Part shown: positions 16,044 to 23,652 of the stretch, one piece after another
Numbering within the stretch: position 1 is the stretch's first letter
Layout: each line of letters starts with the position of its first letter
Origin: Solirubrobacterales bacterium
GTDB lineage: Bacteria > Actinomycetota > Thermoleophilia > Solirubrobacterales > 70-9
Length of the DNA stretch: 64,000 nucleotides
Direction of reading: 5' to 3'
NCBI GenBank assembly: GCA_025936755.1
Contig: JAICSS010000004.1
Coordinates: 1 to 64,000, forward strand
Program-made: the position numbers and the translations under genes
The notes under the pieces: generated by a model
The model's input: only the letters and a program-made list of their open reading frames with translations
Told to the model about the DNA's origin: nothing
Databases searched by the model: none

Positions 16044-17291
16044 ATGAGCGAGATCGCGATCGAGGCCCACGAGCTGGGCAAGCGCTACACCCTCGGCGTC
16101 CGGGGCCGGGGCTACGGCACCCTGCGCGAGAGCCTCGTCGAAGCGGCCAAGCGCCCCTTCGACCGCGGTCGCCGGGAGCGGCAGCCGAAGGGCGACCAGC
16201 TCTGGGCGCTGAAAGACCTCTCGCTGACGATCCGCAGCGGCGAAGTGGTCGGGTTGATCGGCCACAACGGAGCCGGCAAGAGCACGCTGTTGAAAATCCT
16301 CTCGCGGATCACCGAGCCGTCCGCCGGCTACGCCGACGTGACCGGCAGGGTCGGCTCCCTGCTCGAGGTCGGCACCGGGTTCCATCCGGAGCTGACGGGT
16401 CGCGAGAACATCTTCCTCAACGGGGCGATCCTCGGCATGCGCCGCGCCGAGATCCAGGCCCGGTTCGACGAGATCGTCGAGTTCGCGGAAATGGAGCGCT
16501 TCCTCGAGACCCCCGTGAAGCGCTACTCGAGCGGGATGTCGGTGCGGCTGGCCTTCGCCGTCGCCGCCCACCTCGAGCCGGAGATCCTGCTCGTCGACGA
16601 GGTGCTGGCGGTCGGCGACGCCGCCTTCCAGCGCAAGTCGCTGGGGAAGATGAACGAGGTGGCGAAGGCGGGGCGGACGGTGGTCTTCGTCTCCCACAAC
16701 CTGGCGATCATCCAGGCGCTCTGCAGCCGCGGCGTCCTGCTCGAACGCGGCCGGGTCAAAGCCGACGCGCCGATCAACGAGGCGATCGACCGCTACCTGC
16801 GGACGCTGGAGAGCGCGGCCTCCGAGGACCTCCTCCAGCGCAGCGACCGCGACAACCGCGCCTACGACGAGACGCTGGTCCGCCACCTGGAGATCCGAGA
16901 CGCCGGCGGCACCCCCAACGTCGTCGTCGCGGGGCGCCCTGCCGCGATCGTCGTCGACGTCACCGAGCATCTGCCCTCGATGGAGTGCCAGCTGACGATC
17001 GTCAACAGCCTCGGACAGCCGATCGCGACCCTGGACAGCGAGATGCTGGCGCCGGTCGACGTCCGCGGCCCCGAGCCTGGCACGCGGCTGGAGTGCCGGA
17101 TCGAGAGCCTGCCGCTGCTGCCCGGGCGCTACCGGATCGACGTCATCGTCAAGGCCAAGCGCCACATCCAGGACGGTCTCCAGGCCGCCGCCTTCTTCGA
17201 CGTCGAGCCGGGGATGATCGGCGAGCGGCCGATCGCGGCCGAGGCCGACGGCGACGTCTCCCTCCCCCACTCCTGGCGGCTGCCGGCATGA
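16044..17291 (+). CDS. ABC polysaccharide exporter ATPase with C-terminal substrate domain (Wzt-like)
   Basis: 415 residues. Walker A is at about 73-81 (GHNGAGKST), the signature YSSGM at 161-165, Walker B ILLVDE at 181-186 and the switch His in VFVSHN. Residues about 275-410 form an extra C-terminal domain, as in O-antigen Wzt proteins, where this jelly-roll region recognises the finished polymer end. It pairs with the permease just upstream. Its stop overlaps the next gene in an ATGA. Confidence 0.9.
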   Translation: MSEIAIEAHELGKRYTLGVRGRGYGTLRESLVEAAKRPFDRGRRERQPKGDQLWALKDLSLTIRSGEVVGLIGHNGAGKSTLLKILSRITEPSAGYADVTGRVGSLLEVGTGFHPELTGRENIFLNGAILGMRRAEIQARFDEIVEFAEMERFLETPVKRYSSGMSVRLAFAVAAHLEPEILLVDEVLAVGDAAFQRKSLGKMNEVAKAGRTVVFVSHNLAIIQALCSRGVLLERGRVKADAPINEAIDRYLRTLESAASEDLLQRSDRDNRAYDETLVRHLEIRDAGGTPNVVVAGRPAAIVVDVTEHLPSMECQLTIVNSLGQPIATLDSEMLAPVDVRGPEPGTRLECRIESLPLLPGRYRIDVIVKAKRHIQDGLQAAAFFDVEPGMIGERPIAAEADGDVSLPHSWRLPA

Positions 17292-18283
17292 GCGAGTCGA
17301 GATGGCTGGCCCCCGAGCCCGCCGAGCCGGTTTCGCCGCGCGAGGAGCCGCCCAGCTTCTCGATCGTCGTCGCCACCTACCAGGCGGCCGAAACGGTGGC
17401 GCGATCGGTGGAGTCGGCGCTGGCGCAGACCTACCCGGCGCATGAGGTGATCGTCGTCGACGACGGCTCCACCGACCATCCGGAGGAGGAGCTGCGGCCG
17501 TTCGCCGACCGGATCAAGGTGATCCGCAAGGAGAACGGCGGCGGAGCGTCGGCCCTCAACGCCGGCGCCGAGGCGGCGACCGGAGAGTTCCTGGCGATCC
17601 TCGACGCCGACGACGCCTATGACCCGCGCCGCCTCGAGGCGCTGGCCGAGCTCGCCCGGGAGCGGCCCGACCTGGACCTGGTCACGACCGACGCCAGGTT
17701 CATGGTCGAGGACGGCGAGGCCGGCACCTTCTCCACCTACACCCCGTTCGAGACCGCGAACCAGCGAACGGCGATCTTCGAGAGCTGCTTCGTCGGCGGC
17801 TGGCCCGCGATCCGCCTATCGAAGCTGAGAGAGGTCGGCGGCTTCGACGAGGCGCTCCGCACCGGCTACGACTGGGACTGCTGGACGCGCCTCCTGCTCG
17901 CCGGCTCGCAGGCCGGGATGGCGAAGGAGCCCTATTACCGCTACTACCTCCACGCGGGCAGCCTGACGACGAGCCGCGCGTCGAGCCTCTGGGACCGGGC
18001 GACGCTGCTCGAAAAGGAGCTCCGCAACCCCGCCCTCCGGGCAGAGGAGCGGCCGATGCTGGAAGGGGCGATCCGGATGCACCGCTCGCGGGCGGCGCTG
18101 GCCGAGGCGCAGGACGCGATCTACGGCTCGGCGCCCAGACGAGGGCTCCTGCGGCTCGTCTTCGCTCCCAGACTGCAAGCCAAGACGCGCCTCGCGGCGT
18201 TCCTTAGCGCGTTGGCGCCGCGGCTCGCGCGCCGCCTCGTCCCCCGGGACCGCCCCGCCGAGGATCGGGTTCGCGCGTCCTGA
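17288..18283 (+). CDS. Family 2 glycosyltransferase
   Basis: 331 residues from the ATG that overlaps the ATPase stop (ATGA at 17288-17291). GT-A fold: FSIVVATYQAAETVARSV, VIVVDDGSTD, FLAILDADDAYDPRRL (DxD site), then the acceptor region YDWDCWTRLLLAG. No membrane segment is evident. As third gene of the exporter operon it probably adds a residue to the polymer before export. The stop codon shares its last base with the ATG of the next gene (18283). Confidence 0.85.
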   Translation: MSESRWLAPEPAEPVSPREEPPSFSIVVATYQAAETVARSVESALAQTYPAHEVIVVDDGSTDHPEEELRPFADRIKVIRKENGGGASALNAGAEAATGEFLAILDADDAYDPRRLEALAELARERPDLDLVTTDARFMVEDGEAGTFSTYTPFETANQRTAIFESCFVGGWPAIRLSKLREVGGFDEALRTGYDWDCWTRLLLAGSQAGMAKEPYYRYYLHAGSLTTSRASSLWDRATLLEKELRNPALRAEERPMLEGAIRMHRSRAALAEAQDAIYGSAPRRGLLRLVFAPRLQAKTRLAAFLSALAPRLARRLVPRDRPAEDRVRAS

Positions 18284-20001
18284 TGGAGGGAAAGCCGCAA
18301 AGGCCGCGCTTCAGCGTCGTCATCCCCACCCACGAACGGCGCGAGACCGTGGTGCGCAACGTCCGCGCGCTCGACCGCCAGACGTTTCGGGACTTCGAGG
18401 CGATCGTCGTCGTCGACGGCTCCAGCGACGGAACCGCGGCGGCGCTGCGCGAGCTGGGCGTCTCTTTCCCGCTGACCGTGATCGAGCAGCGCAACCAGGG
18501 AGTCGCCGCCGCCCGCACCGCCGGCACGGCCGCCGCCGGCGGCGAGATCCTCCTCTACGTCGACGACGACATGGAAGCCGATCCCCGGATGCTGGCCGAG
18601 CACCAGCGCTCGCACGGCGAAGGCTTCGACTACGTGCTCGGCGACCTGCCCCTGCACCCCGACTCGCCGCGCAACCTGCTCAGCTGGGGTGTCGGCTACT
18701 GGGCGAGCTCGCGCCGCGAGCGGCTGGAAGCCGCCGGCAACGAGCTCGGGATCGACGACATGCTGACCGGGCAGATGTCGGTCTCGCGCCGCGCCTTCGA
18801 GCAGGTCGGCGGCTTCGACGCCAGCTTCACCAAGGAGGACGGGCTGGTGCCGAGCGGCGACGTCGACTTCGGCTACCGGATCCTCAAGGCCGGCTTCCGC
18901 GCCGCCTTCAACCCGAAGGCGGTCAGCTACCAGTACTACGACGTCGACCCCGGCGAATACCTGAACCGCGCCTATGACATCGGCAGCTCCGAGCAGGAAC
19001 TGGTGATCAAGCACCCCGAGCAGGCGAAGAAGCTGGAGCGGGCGCCGGCCTTCCACACCCGTCGCAGCCGCTGGACCTTCGGGGCGCTGGTCGCCGCGCC
19101 CGACGCGCTGCTGCGACCCCTGCGCGAGGCGGTGGTCGGGGTGGTCCGCAGCGGCCGCCACAACGAGCGCCTGCGCAAGCTCTTCTTCGCCCTGCGCACC
19201 CTCGAGTACCAGCGCGGCGCCCGCAGCGCCCGGCGCGAGCTCACGGCCGGCGAGGCCGTCGTCCTCGCCTACCACGCGATCGACGACCTCAGCGGCGACC
19301 AGCTGCAGGAATACGCGGTCCCGCCCGCCCGCCTGGCCGAGCAGCTCGACGACCTGCGCCGTCGCGGCTACGCCTTCATCGACCTCGACACGCTCCTGGC
19401 CGCGCTGGAGGGCGAGGGGCGGCTGCCGGAGAAGGCGGCGCTCGTCACCTTCGACGACGCCTACGCCGACCTCCTGCGCGAGGGCTGCCCGATCCTGCGG
19501 GAGCGCGGCATCCCCGCCGTCGTCTTCGCCGTCGCCGGTTCGGTCGGCGGCGCCAACGAGTGGCGCCGCGAGGGCGCCAGGGAGCTGCCGCTGCTCGACG
19601 GCGAGGGACTGCGAGAGGCGACGGCCCACCGGGTCGAGGTCGGCTCGCACTGCATGACCCACCGCCAGCTGCCGAAGATCCCGGTCGAGGAGCTCGACCG
19701 GGAGGCGGCCGGCTCGGCCGAGGCGCTGGAGGCGCTGGGGTTGCCGCGGCCGCGAGCGCTCGCCTACCCGCACGGCGAGTGGTCGCACGAGGCGGCCGCC
19801 GCCGTCCACCGGGCCGGCTACCGGGCGGCGTTCAGCGTCACCCCCGGCAAAGCCGGCCGCGCCTCGAACCGCTACGCCTTGCCGCGGATAGAGGTGCTGG
19901 CCAGCGACACGCCGAAGACGATTCGGGTGAAGATCGCGACCGCCGGCTGGCCCGAGGAGCTGCGCACCCGCCTGCTGCGGAGGCTGGGGACGCGACCGTG
20001 A
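18283..20001 (+). CDS. Fusion of family 2 glycosyltransferase and NodB-type polysaccharide deacetylase
   Basis: 572 residues. Residues about 8-245 are a GT2 domain (FSVVIPTHERRETVVRNV, EILLYVDDDMEAD). Residues about 322-545 are a carbohydrate esterase 4/NodB domain: VVLAYHAID, the metal-binding VTFDDAYADL, EVGSHCMTHRQL (two His) and LAYPHGEWSHE. CE4 enzymes remove N- or O-acetyl groups using a metal. A single chain may therefore add a sugar and deacetylate it. There is no signal peptide, so the action would be cytoplasmic unless exported differently. It starts on the last base of the gene before it and ends in a GTGA overlap with the next gene. Confidence 0.85.
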   Translation: MEGKPQRPRFSVVIPTHERRETVVRNVRALDRQTFRDFEAIVVVDGSSDGTAAALRELGVSFPLTVIEQRNQGVAAARTAGTAAAGGEILLYVDDDMEADPRMLAEHQRSHGEGFDYVLGDLPLHPDSPRNLLSWGVGYWASSRRERLEAAGNELGIDDMLTGQMSVSRRAFEQVGGFDASFTKEDGLVPSGDVDFGYRILKAGFRAAFNPKAVSYQYYDVDPGEYLNRAYDIGSSEQELVIKHPEQAKKLERAPAFHTRRSRWTFGALVAAPDALLRPLREAVVGVVRSGRHNERLRKLFFALRTLEYQRGARSARRELTAGEAVVLAYHAIDDLSGDQLQEYAVPPARLAEQLDDLRRRGYAFIDLDTLLAALEGEGRLPEKAALVTFDDAYADLLREGCPILRERGIPAVVFAVAGSVGGANEWRREGARELPLLDGEGLREATAHRVEVGSHCMTHRQLPKIPVEELDREAAGSAEALEALGLPRPRALAYPHGEWSHEAAAAVHRAGYRAAFSVTPGKAGRASNRYALPRIEVLASDTPKTIRVKIATAGWPEELRTRLLRRLGTRP

Positions 20002-20807
20002 GCCGGCTGCGCCGGCAGGCCGGCCGGCTGCGGGGGGCGGCGGTCCGGTTCCTCGGCTGGCGGGTCGCGGCGCCGCTCCTGCGGGCGCGGGCGCGGCGGC
20101 GCCTCTCCCGGCTCGAGCCGGGGGCGACGACCGTGGTCACGGTCAACTGGAACTCCTGGCCGCACCTCGAGGTCCTGATCGACGTCGTCCGGCGCCGCAG
20201 CCCCGCGGGCACCCGGATCCTCGCCGTCGACAACGGCTCCAAGGACGGCTCGCGGCAGCGGATCTCCGCCCGCGGCGACGTCAGGGGGCTGCTGCTGCCG
20301 GTCAACGTCGGCCACGAGCTGGCCCTCGACCTCGGCGTCCTCCTCGCCGACACCCAGTACGTCGTCGCCCTCGACGTCGACGCCTTCCCCCTGCACGAGG
20401 ACTGGCTCGACCGCCTGCTGGCGCCGCTCTCCGCGGGCGCCCAGGTCGCCGGGGCGCGCCTCAACCGGCAGTACGTCCACCCCTGCTGCTGGGCGATGCG
20501 CACCGCCCGCTTCGTCGAGTGCGGGCACTCCTTCCGCTCCCACTACCAGCCGCGCGAAGGCGACCGCGACGCCTCCGGCGACGTCGGCGAGGAGATCTCG
20601 GCCGCCGAGGCGCCGAACGTCCACTTCTTCGAGGTGACCAGCCAGCGCGGCCCCGGTGACGTCGGCACCGTCTTCGGCGACCTCGTCTACCACAACTTCT
20701 ACGCGACCCGGTTCTCCGGGACCTCCGAGCAGACCCTCGACGGCATCGTCGCCGTCGACGATCCGGCGCAGGCGTGGGACGAGGCGCTGCGGCGCTACGT
20801 CGATTGA
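19998..20807 (+). CDS. Family 2 glycosyltransferase
   Basis: 269 residues from GTG 19998, which overlaps the previous stop. The basic N-terminus (about 1-40) leads into a compact GT-A domain: TTVVTVNWNSWPHLEVL, ILAVDNGSKDGS and VVALDVDAFPLHEDW (the DxD). Such short domains resemble rhamnosyltransferase-type GT2 enzymes. Two Cys-Cys (PCCWAM) follow. Last gene of the exporter operon; its stop overlaps the convergent methyltransferase by 13 bases. Confidence 0.8.
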   Translation: MSRLRRQAGRLRGAAVRFLGWRVAAPLLRARARRRLSRLEPGATTVVTVNWNSWPHLEVLIDVVRRRSPAGTRILAVDNGSKDGSRQRISARGDVRGLLLPVNVGHELALDLGVLLADTQYVVALDVDAFPLHEDWLDRLLAPLSAGAQVAGARLNRQYVHPCCWAMRTARFVECGHSFRSHYQPREGDRDASGDVGEEISAAEAPNVHFFEVTSQRGPGDVGTVFGDLVYHNFYATRFSGTSEQTLDGIVAVDDPAQAWDEALRRYVD

Positions 20808-21547
20808 GCCGGACGGCGCGCCAGCACGAGGACGGCGCTGGGCCGGCCCCAGGTAAGGCCGAGGCGCTCGATTCGCACCGCCGCCGCCAGGAAGGGGAAG
20901 GCGAGCAGGCGGACCGGCAGCGGCGCCCCTTTGATCCGGTCGCGGATCTCCTGCGCGGCCGCGGCAAGGCTGCGGTAGGTGGGCCGCAGCTCGAGCGGCT
21001 CGAGCCCGGCCGCCTCGACGTTGGCGGCGATCTCCTCGCGGCCGTAGCCGTGCCGCACCTCCTCGCGCCAGATCCCGGTGCTGCCCGGAAGCACCGGCGA
21101 CCAGTCCTTTTCGGGGACCTGCAGCGCAAGCAGCCCGCCCGGCGCCAGCGCCCCCGCCAGATTTCGCAGCGCCGCCTTATCGTCGGGGATCTCATGCAGG
21201 CACTCGAGCGCGACGACGGCGTCGAAGCCGGGCTCCGGCAGCGGCTGGGTGAGGTCGGCCGCCTGGAAGCCGACGTTGCCGAGCGCGCGGCCGGCCGCGC
21301 GCTCGCGGGCGCCGCCGAGCAGATCGGCCCGCTGGTCGACTCCGAGCAGAGCCCAGTCACCGTGCCGGCGGGCAAGGGAGAGGGTCAGCAGCCCGTCGCC
21401 GCAGCCGGCGTCGAGGACGCGCAGGGGCCCTCCTCCCGCCTCGCCGGAAAGCACCTCATCGGCCAGGGCCAGGCGCAACCGCCGCGACGGCGCCATCAAC
21501 GCCAGCCGCTCCTCGAGGATCGCCCGCAGCTTGCCGAGGAAGCTCAC
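20795..21547 (-). CDS. SAM-dependent methyltransferase (class I)
   Basis: 250 residues from GTG 21547 (SFLGKLRAILEERL); an upstream extension to 21718 reads over the opposite gene and is rejected. Motif I is VLDAGCGDGLLTL, followed by the acidic ribose-binding VDQ, FDAVVALECLHEIPDD and LAPGGLLALQVPEKDW. The fold is that of small-molecule or glycan methyltransferases. In this setting it probably methylates a sugar or caps the chain end, which is inference. It is divergent from the deacetylase at 21637. Confidence 0.8.
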   Translation of the reverse strand: MSFLGKLRAILEERLALMAPSRRLRLALADEVLSGEAGGGPLRVLDAGCGDGLLTLSLARRHGDWALLGVDQRADLLGGARERAAGRALGNVGFQAADLTQPLPEPGFDAVVALECLHEIPDDKAALRNLAGALAPGGLLALQVPEKDWSPVLPGSTGIWREEVRHGYGREEIAANVEAAGLEPLELRPTYRSLAAAAQEIRDRIKGAPLPVRLLAFPFLAAAVRIERLGLTWGRPSAVLVLARRPAQST

Positions 21548-21636
21548 CGTCCCATCATTTCCCACCCGGCGGCGGCGCTTCCGGCTTTCGGCACACCCGG
21601 CTGTGTAGAGAATCGGATGCGCTTGGAGGGATGGGC

Positions 21637-22548
21637 ATGAGCCAGGGCTGGTGCGAGGCGCCGTGGCGGACGCGGCTCCTGCGGCGAGCGCGGGTGCCGG
21701 CGGCGCTCCTGGCGCCATTGGCCGGGCTCTCGCCCCGCTGGGCCGAGCTCCGGGACGACCTCACCCACTGGGCTGGGGTGCGGAAGGAGGCGAGCGCCGC
21801 GGAGTGGCGGCGGGCGACGAGCTCCTACGCGGTCCTCGTCTACCACCGCTTCGCCGGCGAGCTGAAGCCGGGGCAGGAGCGGATCGACATCGCCCCGCGC
21901 CGGTTCCGCCGCCAGCTGCGCCTGCTGCGGGCGCTCGGGTTCCGGCCGCTGCCCCTGGACGAGCTGCTCGCCTTCCACCGCGGCGAGCTGAACGCGCTGC
22001 CCCGCCGCCGCTTCGCGATCACCGTCGACGACGCGATCGCCGACGCGGTCGAGCCGCTGCGAGAGGCCGCCTCCCTCTCCCCCCAGCTCTTCGTCCCCAC
22101 CGCCGAGCTCGGCGGCAGCGCCCACTGGATCGACGGCGAGCCGGTGGCCGGCTGGGAGGAGGTCCGCGCCCTCGCCGCCGCCGGCGTCGCGATCGGCTCC
22201 CACACCCGCCACCACCGGCGCCTCAGCCAGCTCGGCGCCGCCGAGCGCGATGTCGAGCTGGTGGGGTCGCTAGCCGAGCTGCGCGAGCAGGTACCGGGCG
22301 CCAGCGCCGTGATCGCCTACCCGAACGGCGACCACGACGACGCCGTCTGCGGCGCCGCCGCCGCCGCCGGCTACGAGGCCGCCTTCACCACCGAGAAGGG
22401 CCGCAACGACGCCGCCACCGACCGCTACCGGCTCCGCCGCGTCAGCGTCCACGGCGCCGACGGCGCCCTCGCCGTCCTCTGGAAGGTCCTTACCGGCGAG
22501 GCGCTGCCCGCCTGGTGGCCGCGGCGCTCTCGTTCAAAGAGCCGCTAG
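21637..22548 (+). CDS. Polysaccharide deacetylase (NodB/CE4 family)
   Basis: 303 residues. GGAGGG at 21625-21630 lies 6 bases before ATG 21637 and touches ATG 21631, so 21637 is preferred. Motifs: YAVLVYHRFAGE, FAITVDDAIADAV (the TFDD position reads TVDD), GSHTRHHRRLSQL with the metal His pair, and AYPNGDHDDAV. There is no obvious signal peptide. It is the second CE4 enzyme of the locus, distinct from the one fused to a glycosyltransferase at 18283. Confidence 0.82.
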   Translation: MSQGWCEAPWRTRLLRRARVPAALLAPLAGLSPRWAELRDDLTHWAGVRKEASAAEWRRATSSYAVLVYHRFAGELKPGQERIDIAPRRFRRQLRLLRALGFRPLPLDELLAFHRGELNALPRRRFAITVDDAIADAVEPLREAASLSPQLFVPTAELGGSAHWIDGEPVAGWEEVRALAAAGVAIGSHTRHHRRLSQLGAAERDVELVGSLAELREQVPGASAVIAYPNGDHDDAVCGAAAAAGYEAAFTTEKGRNDAATDRYRLRRVSVHGADGALAVLWKVLTGEALPAWWPRRSRSKSR

Positions 22549-22573
22549 CCCGTCCCGCCTTCGCTCAATAACA

Positions 22574-22592
22574 GTCCAGTATTTCATTGGAC
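22574..22592. promoter_or_regulatory. Inverted repeat in the leader of the PixA-like pair
   Basis: GTCCA (22574-22578) and TGGAC (22588-22592) are separated by nine AT-rich bases. It lies in the only AT-rich stretch between the deacetylase stop and the first small gene, so it may be an operator near a promoter. No clear -35/-10 pair can be assigned. Confidence 0.35.
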
Positions 22593-22609
22593 CTAGAGTG
22601 CTGGGGCCT

Positions 22610-22629
22610 GCGGAGCCGATCGGCTCCGC
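22610..22629. promoter_or_regulatory. Perfect 20-base palindrome upstream of the small secreted-like gene
   Basis: GCGGAGCC, GATC, GGCTCCGC reads identically on both strands. It can fold as an 8-bp stem with a 4-base loop and is followed by CTTTCC. It is 61 bases after the deacetylase stop and 23 bases before ATG 22652, so it may be a terminator for the former, an operator, or an mRNA-stabilising 5' hairpin for the latter. Confidence 0.5.
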
Positions 22630-22651
22630 CTTTCCACCGAAAGGAATGCGA

Positions 22652-23062
22652 ATGCCAATCCAACCTGAAGAATGCGAAGTGTTCATTCAGATCTGGGTCG
22701 ATGTGAATGAGGTCACCGAAACCGGCGGCACCAAGGGCGTGTACCTCGTCGATAACCGGATCTCCTCCGGCAGTGAAAACGAGGGCACCACGGGCCTCCT
22801 CACCGCCTGCGCTAAGAGCAGCAAGGTCTGCTGGAGCATCAACCAGATCGATCCAAACGCCCAGCCGGTCCAGTTCGAAATCAGCGAAATCGGAAACTCA
22901 CCTGCCTGGGGCGCCACCGGTCAGCCGGAGGCGGTTGACCAGGGGAAGAAGACGACGTTCACGGGAGTCGTGGAAATAGCCGGGTCGAATTCCTACCCGT
23001 TGAAGATCAACGTCGACGACGTCGGCGTCCCCCTTCAGCCAAGCGTTTCCGTATCTGACTGA
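22652..23062 (+). CDS. Small PixA/AidA-like protein, copy 1
   Basis: 136 residues. AAAGGA at 22640-22645 lies 6 bases before ATG 22652, so this start is preferred to ATG 22646 or the longer frame. The chain alternates short hydrophobic and polar strands (FIQIWVDVNEV, GVYLVDN, VCWSINQID) and ends in strands, as expected for a beta-sandwich. It shares with the next gene the pattern VDVxxV...GxYxxDNRxSxGSxxEGTxxLxTxC...VxWxxxxxD. This layout resembles the PixA/AidA inclusion-body protein family, whose biochemical role is unknown. No signal peptide. Base composition is less GC-rich than its neighbours. Confidence 0.5.
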   Translation: MPIQPEECEVFIQIWVDVNEVTETGGTKGVYLVDNRISSGSENEGTTGLLTACAKSSKVCWSINQIDPNAQPVQFEISEIGNSPAWGATGQPEAVDQGKKTTFTGVVEIAGSNSYPLKINVDDVGVPLQPSVSVSD

Positions 23063-23089
23063 CTGAAAAGACTCTAGGAGGAAGGCACG

Positions 23090-23608
23090 ATGAACGAACA
23101 AGCACAGGTTGCCGAGATGTCGGGCAACGGCGCGACGGAGCATGCCGCCTCGGTGAGCGAGGCGAAATTTCAGATGCCGGAGACGAGGCCGATGACTCAG
23201 ATCGCAATTGCCATCGACGTCGACTATGTCGTCGGTCGCGGTGGCGGTTTCGTGAATGAGGGTATCTACATGATGGACAACCGCGCCAGCGAGGGCAGCA
23301 CCGGCGAGGGAACCTTGGAGCTATCCACCGTCTGTCCGGTGAATCATTGCGTCGGGTGGACCGTCTACCCCGTCGATCAGGAAGGAAAGGAGGAAGACTC
23401 GGTCACGATCACCGGCTTCATCGTCACCGCCGGGAGCGTCTTCGGCTCCGAGGGGAGACCGGAACCCTATATGGGCAATATGGCTTATTGGGTAGGTGAA
23501 GCAATGAACGCGGGGAGCCAGACCTATCACGTCCGCATTCTGGCGAAGAGCGGTCGAAGGCATCGGGCAGTCAACGTCGAATTCGACCCGTACATAACGG
23601 CGAGGTAA
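23090..23608 (+). CDS. Small PixA/AidA-like protein, copy 2
   Basis: 172 residues with a strong ribosome site (AGGAGG at 23076-23081). After a polar N-terminal extension (1-35), the domain reads QIAIAIDVDYVV, GIYMMDNRAS, STVCPVNHCVGWTVYPVD, then SVTITGFIVTAGSVFG and a final VNVEFDPYITAR. The I-D start, the W in the middle and the terminal DPYI are features I associate with the PixA/AidA family (inclusion-body proteins of Xenorhabdus and relatives). It is 27 bases after copy 1, so the pair forms an operon. It ends before a shared hairpin terminator. Function is not known. Confidence 0.5.
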   Translation: MNEQAQVAEMSGNGATEHAASVSEAKFQMPETRPMTQIAIAIDVDYVVGRGGGFVNEGIYMMDNRASEGSTGEGTLELSTVCPVNHCVGWTVYPVDQEGKEEDSVTITGFIVTAGSVFGSEGRPEPYMGNMAYWVGEAMNAGSQTYHVRILAKSGRRHRAVNVEFDPYITAR

Positions 23609-23621
23609 CCGTTCGTCGGCA

Positions 23622-23652
23622 GGGGTCGGTGACAGGCGACGTCACCGACCCC
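23622..23652. terminator. Bidirectional hairpin between convergent genes
   Basis: GGGGTCGGTGAC (23622-23633) and its exact complement (23641-23652) form a 12-bp stem with a 7-base loop. It lies between the PixA-like gene and the end of the GT4-kinase gene, whose stop codon is inside the right arm. No T-run follows on either strand. Confidence 0.65.
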
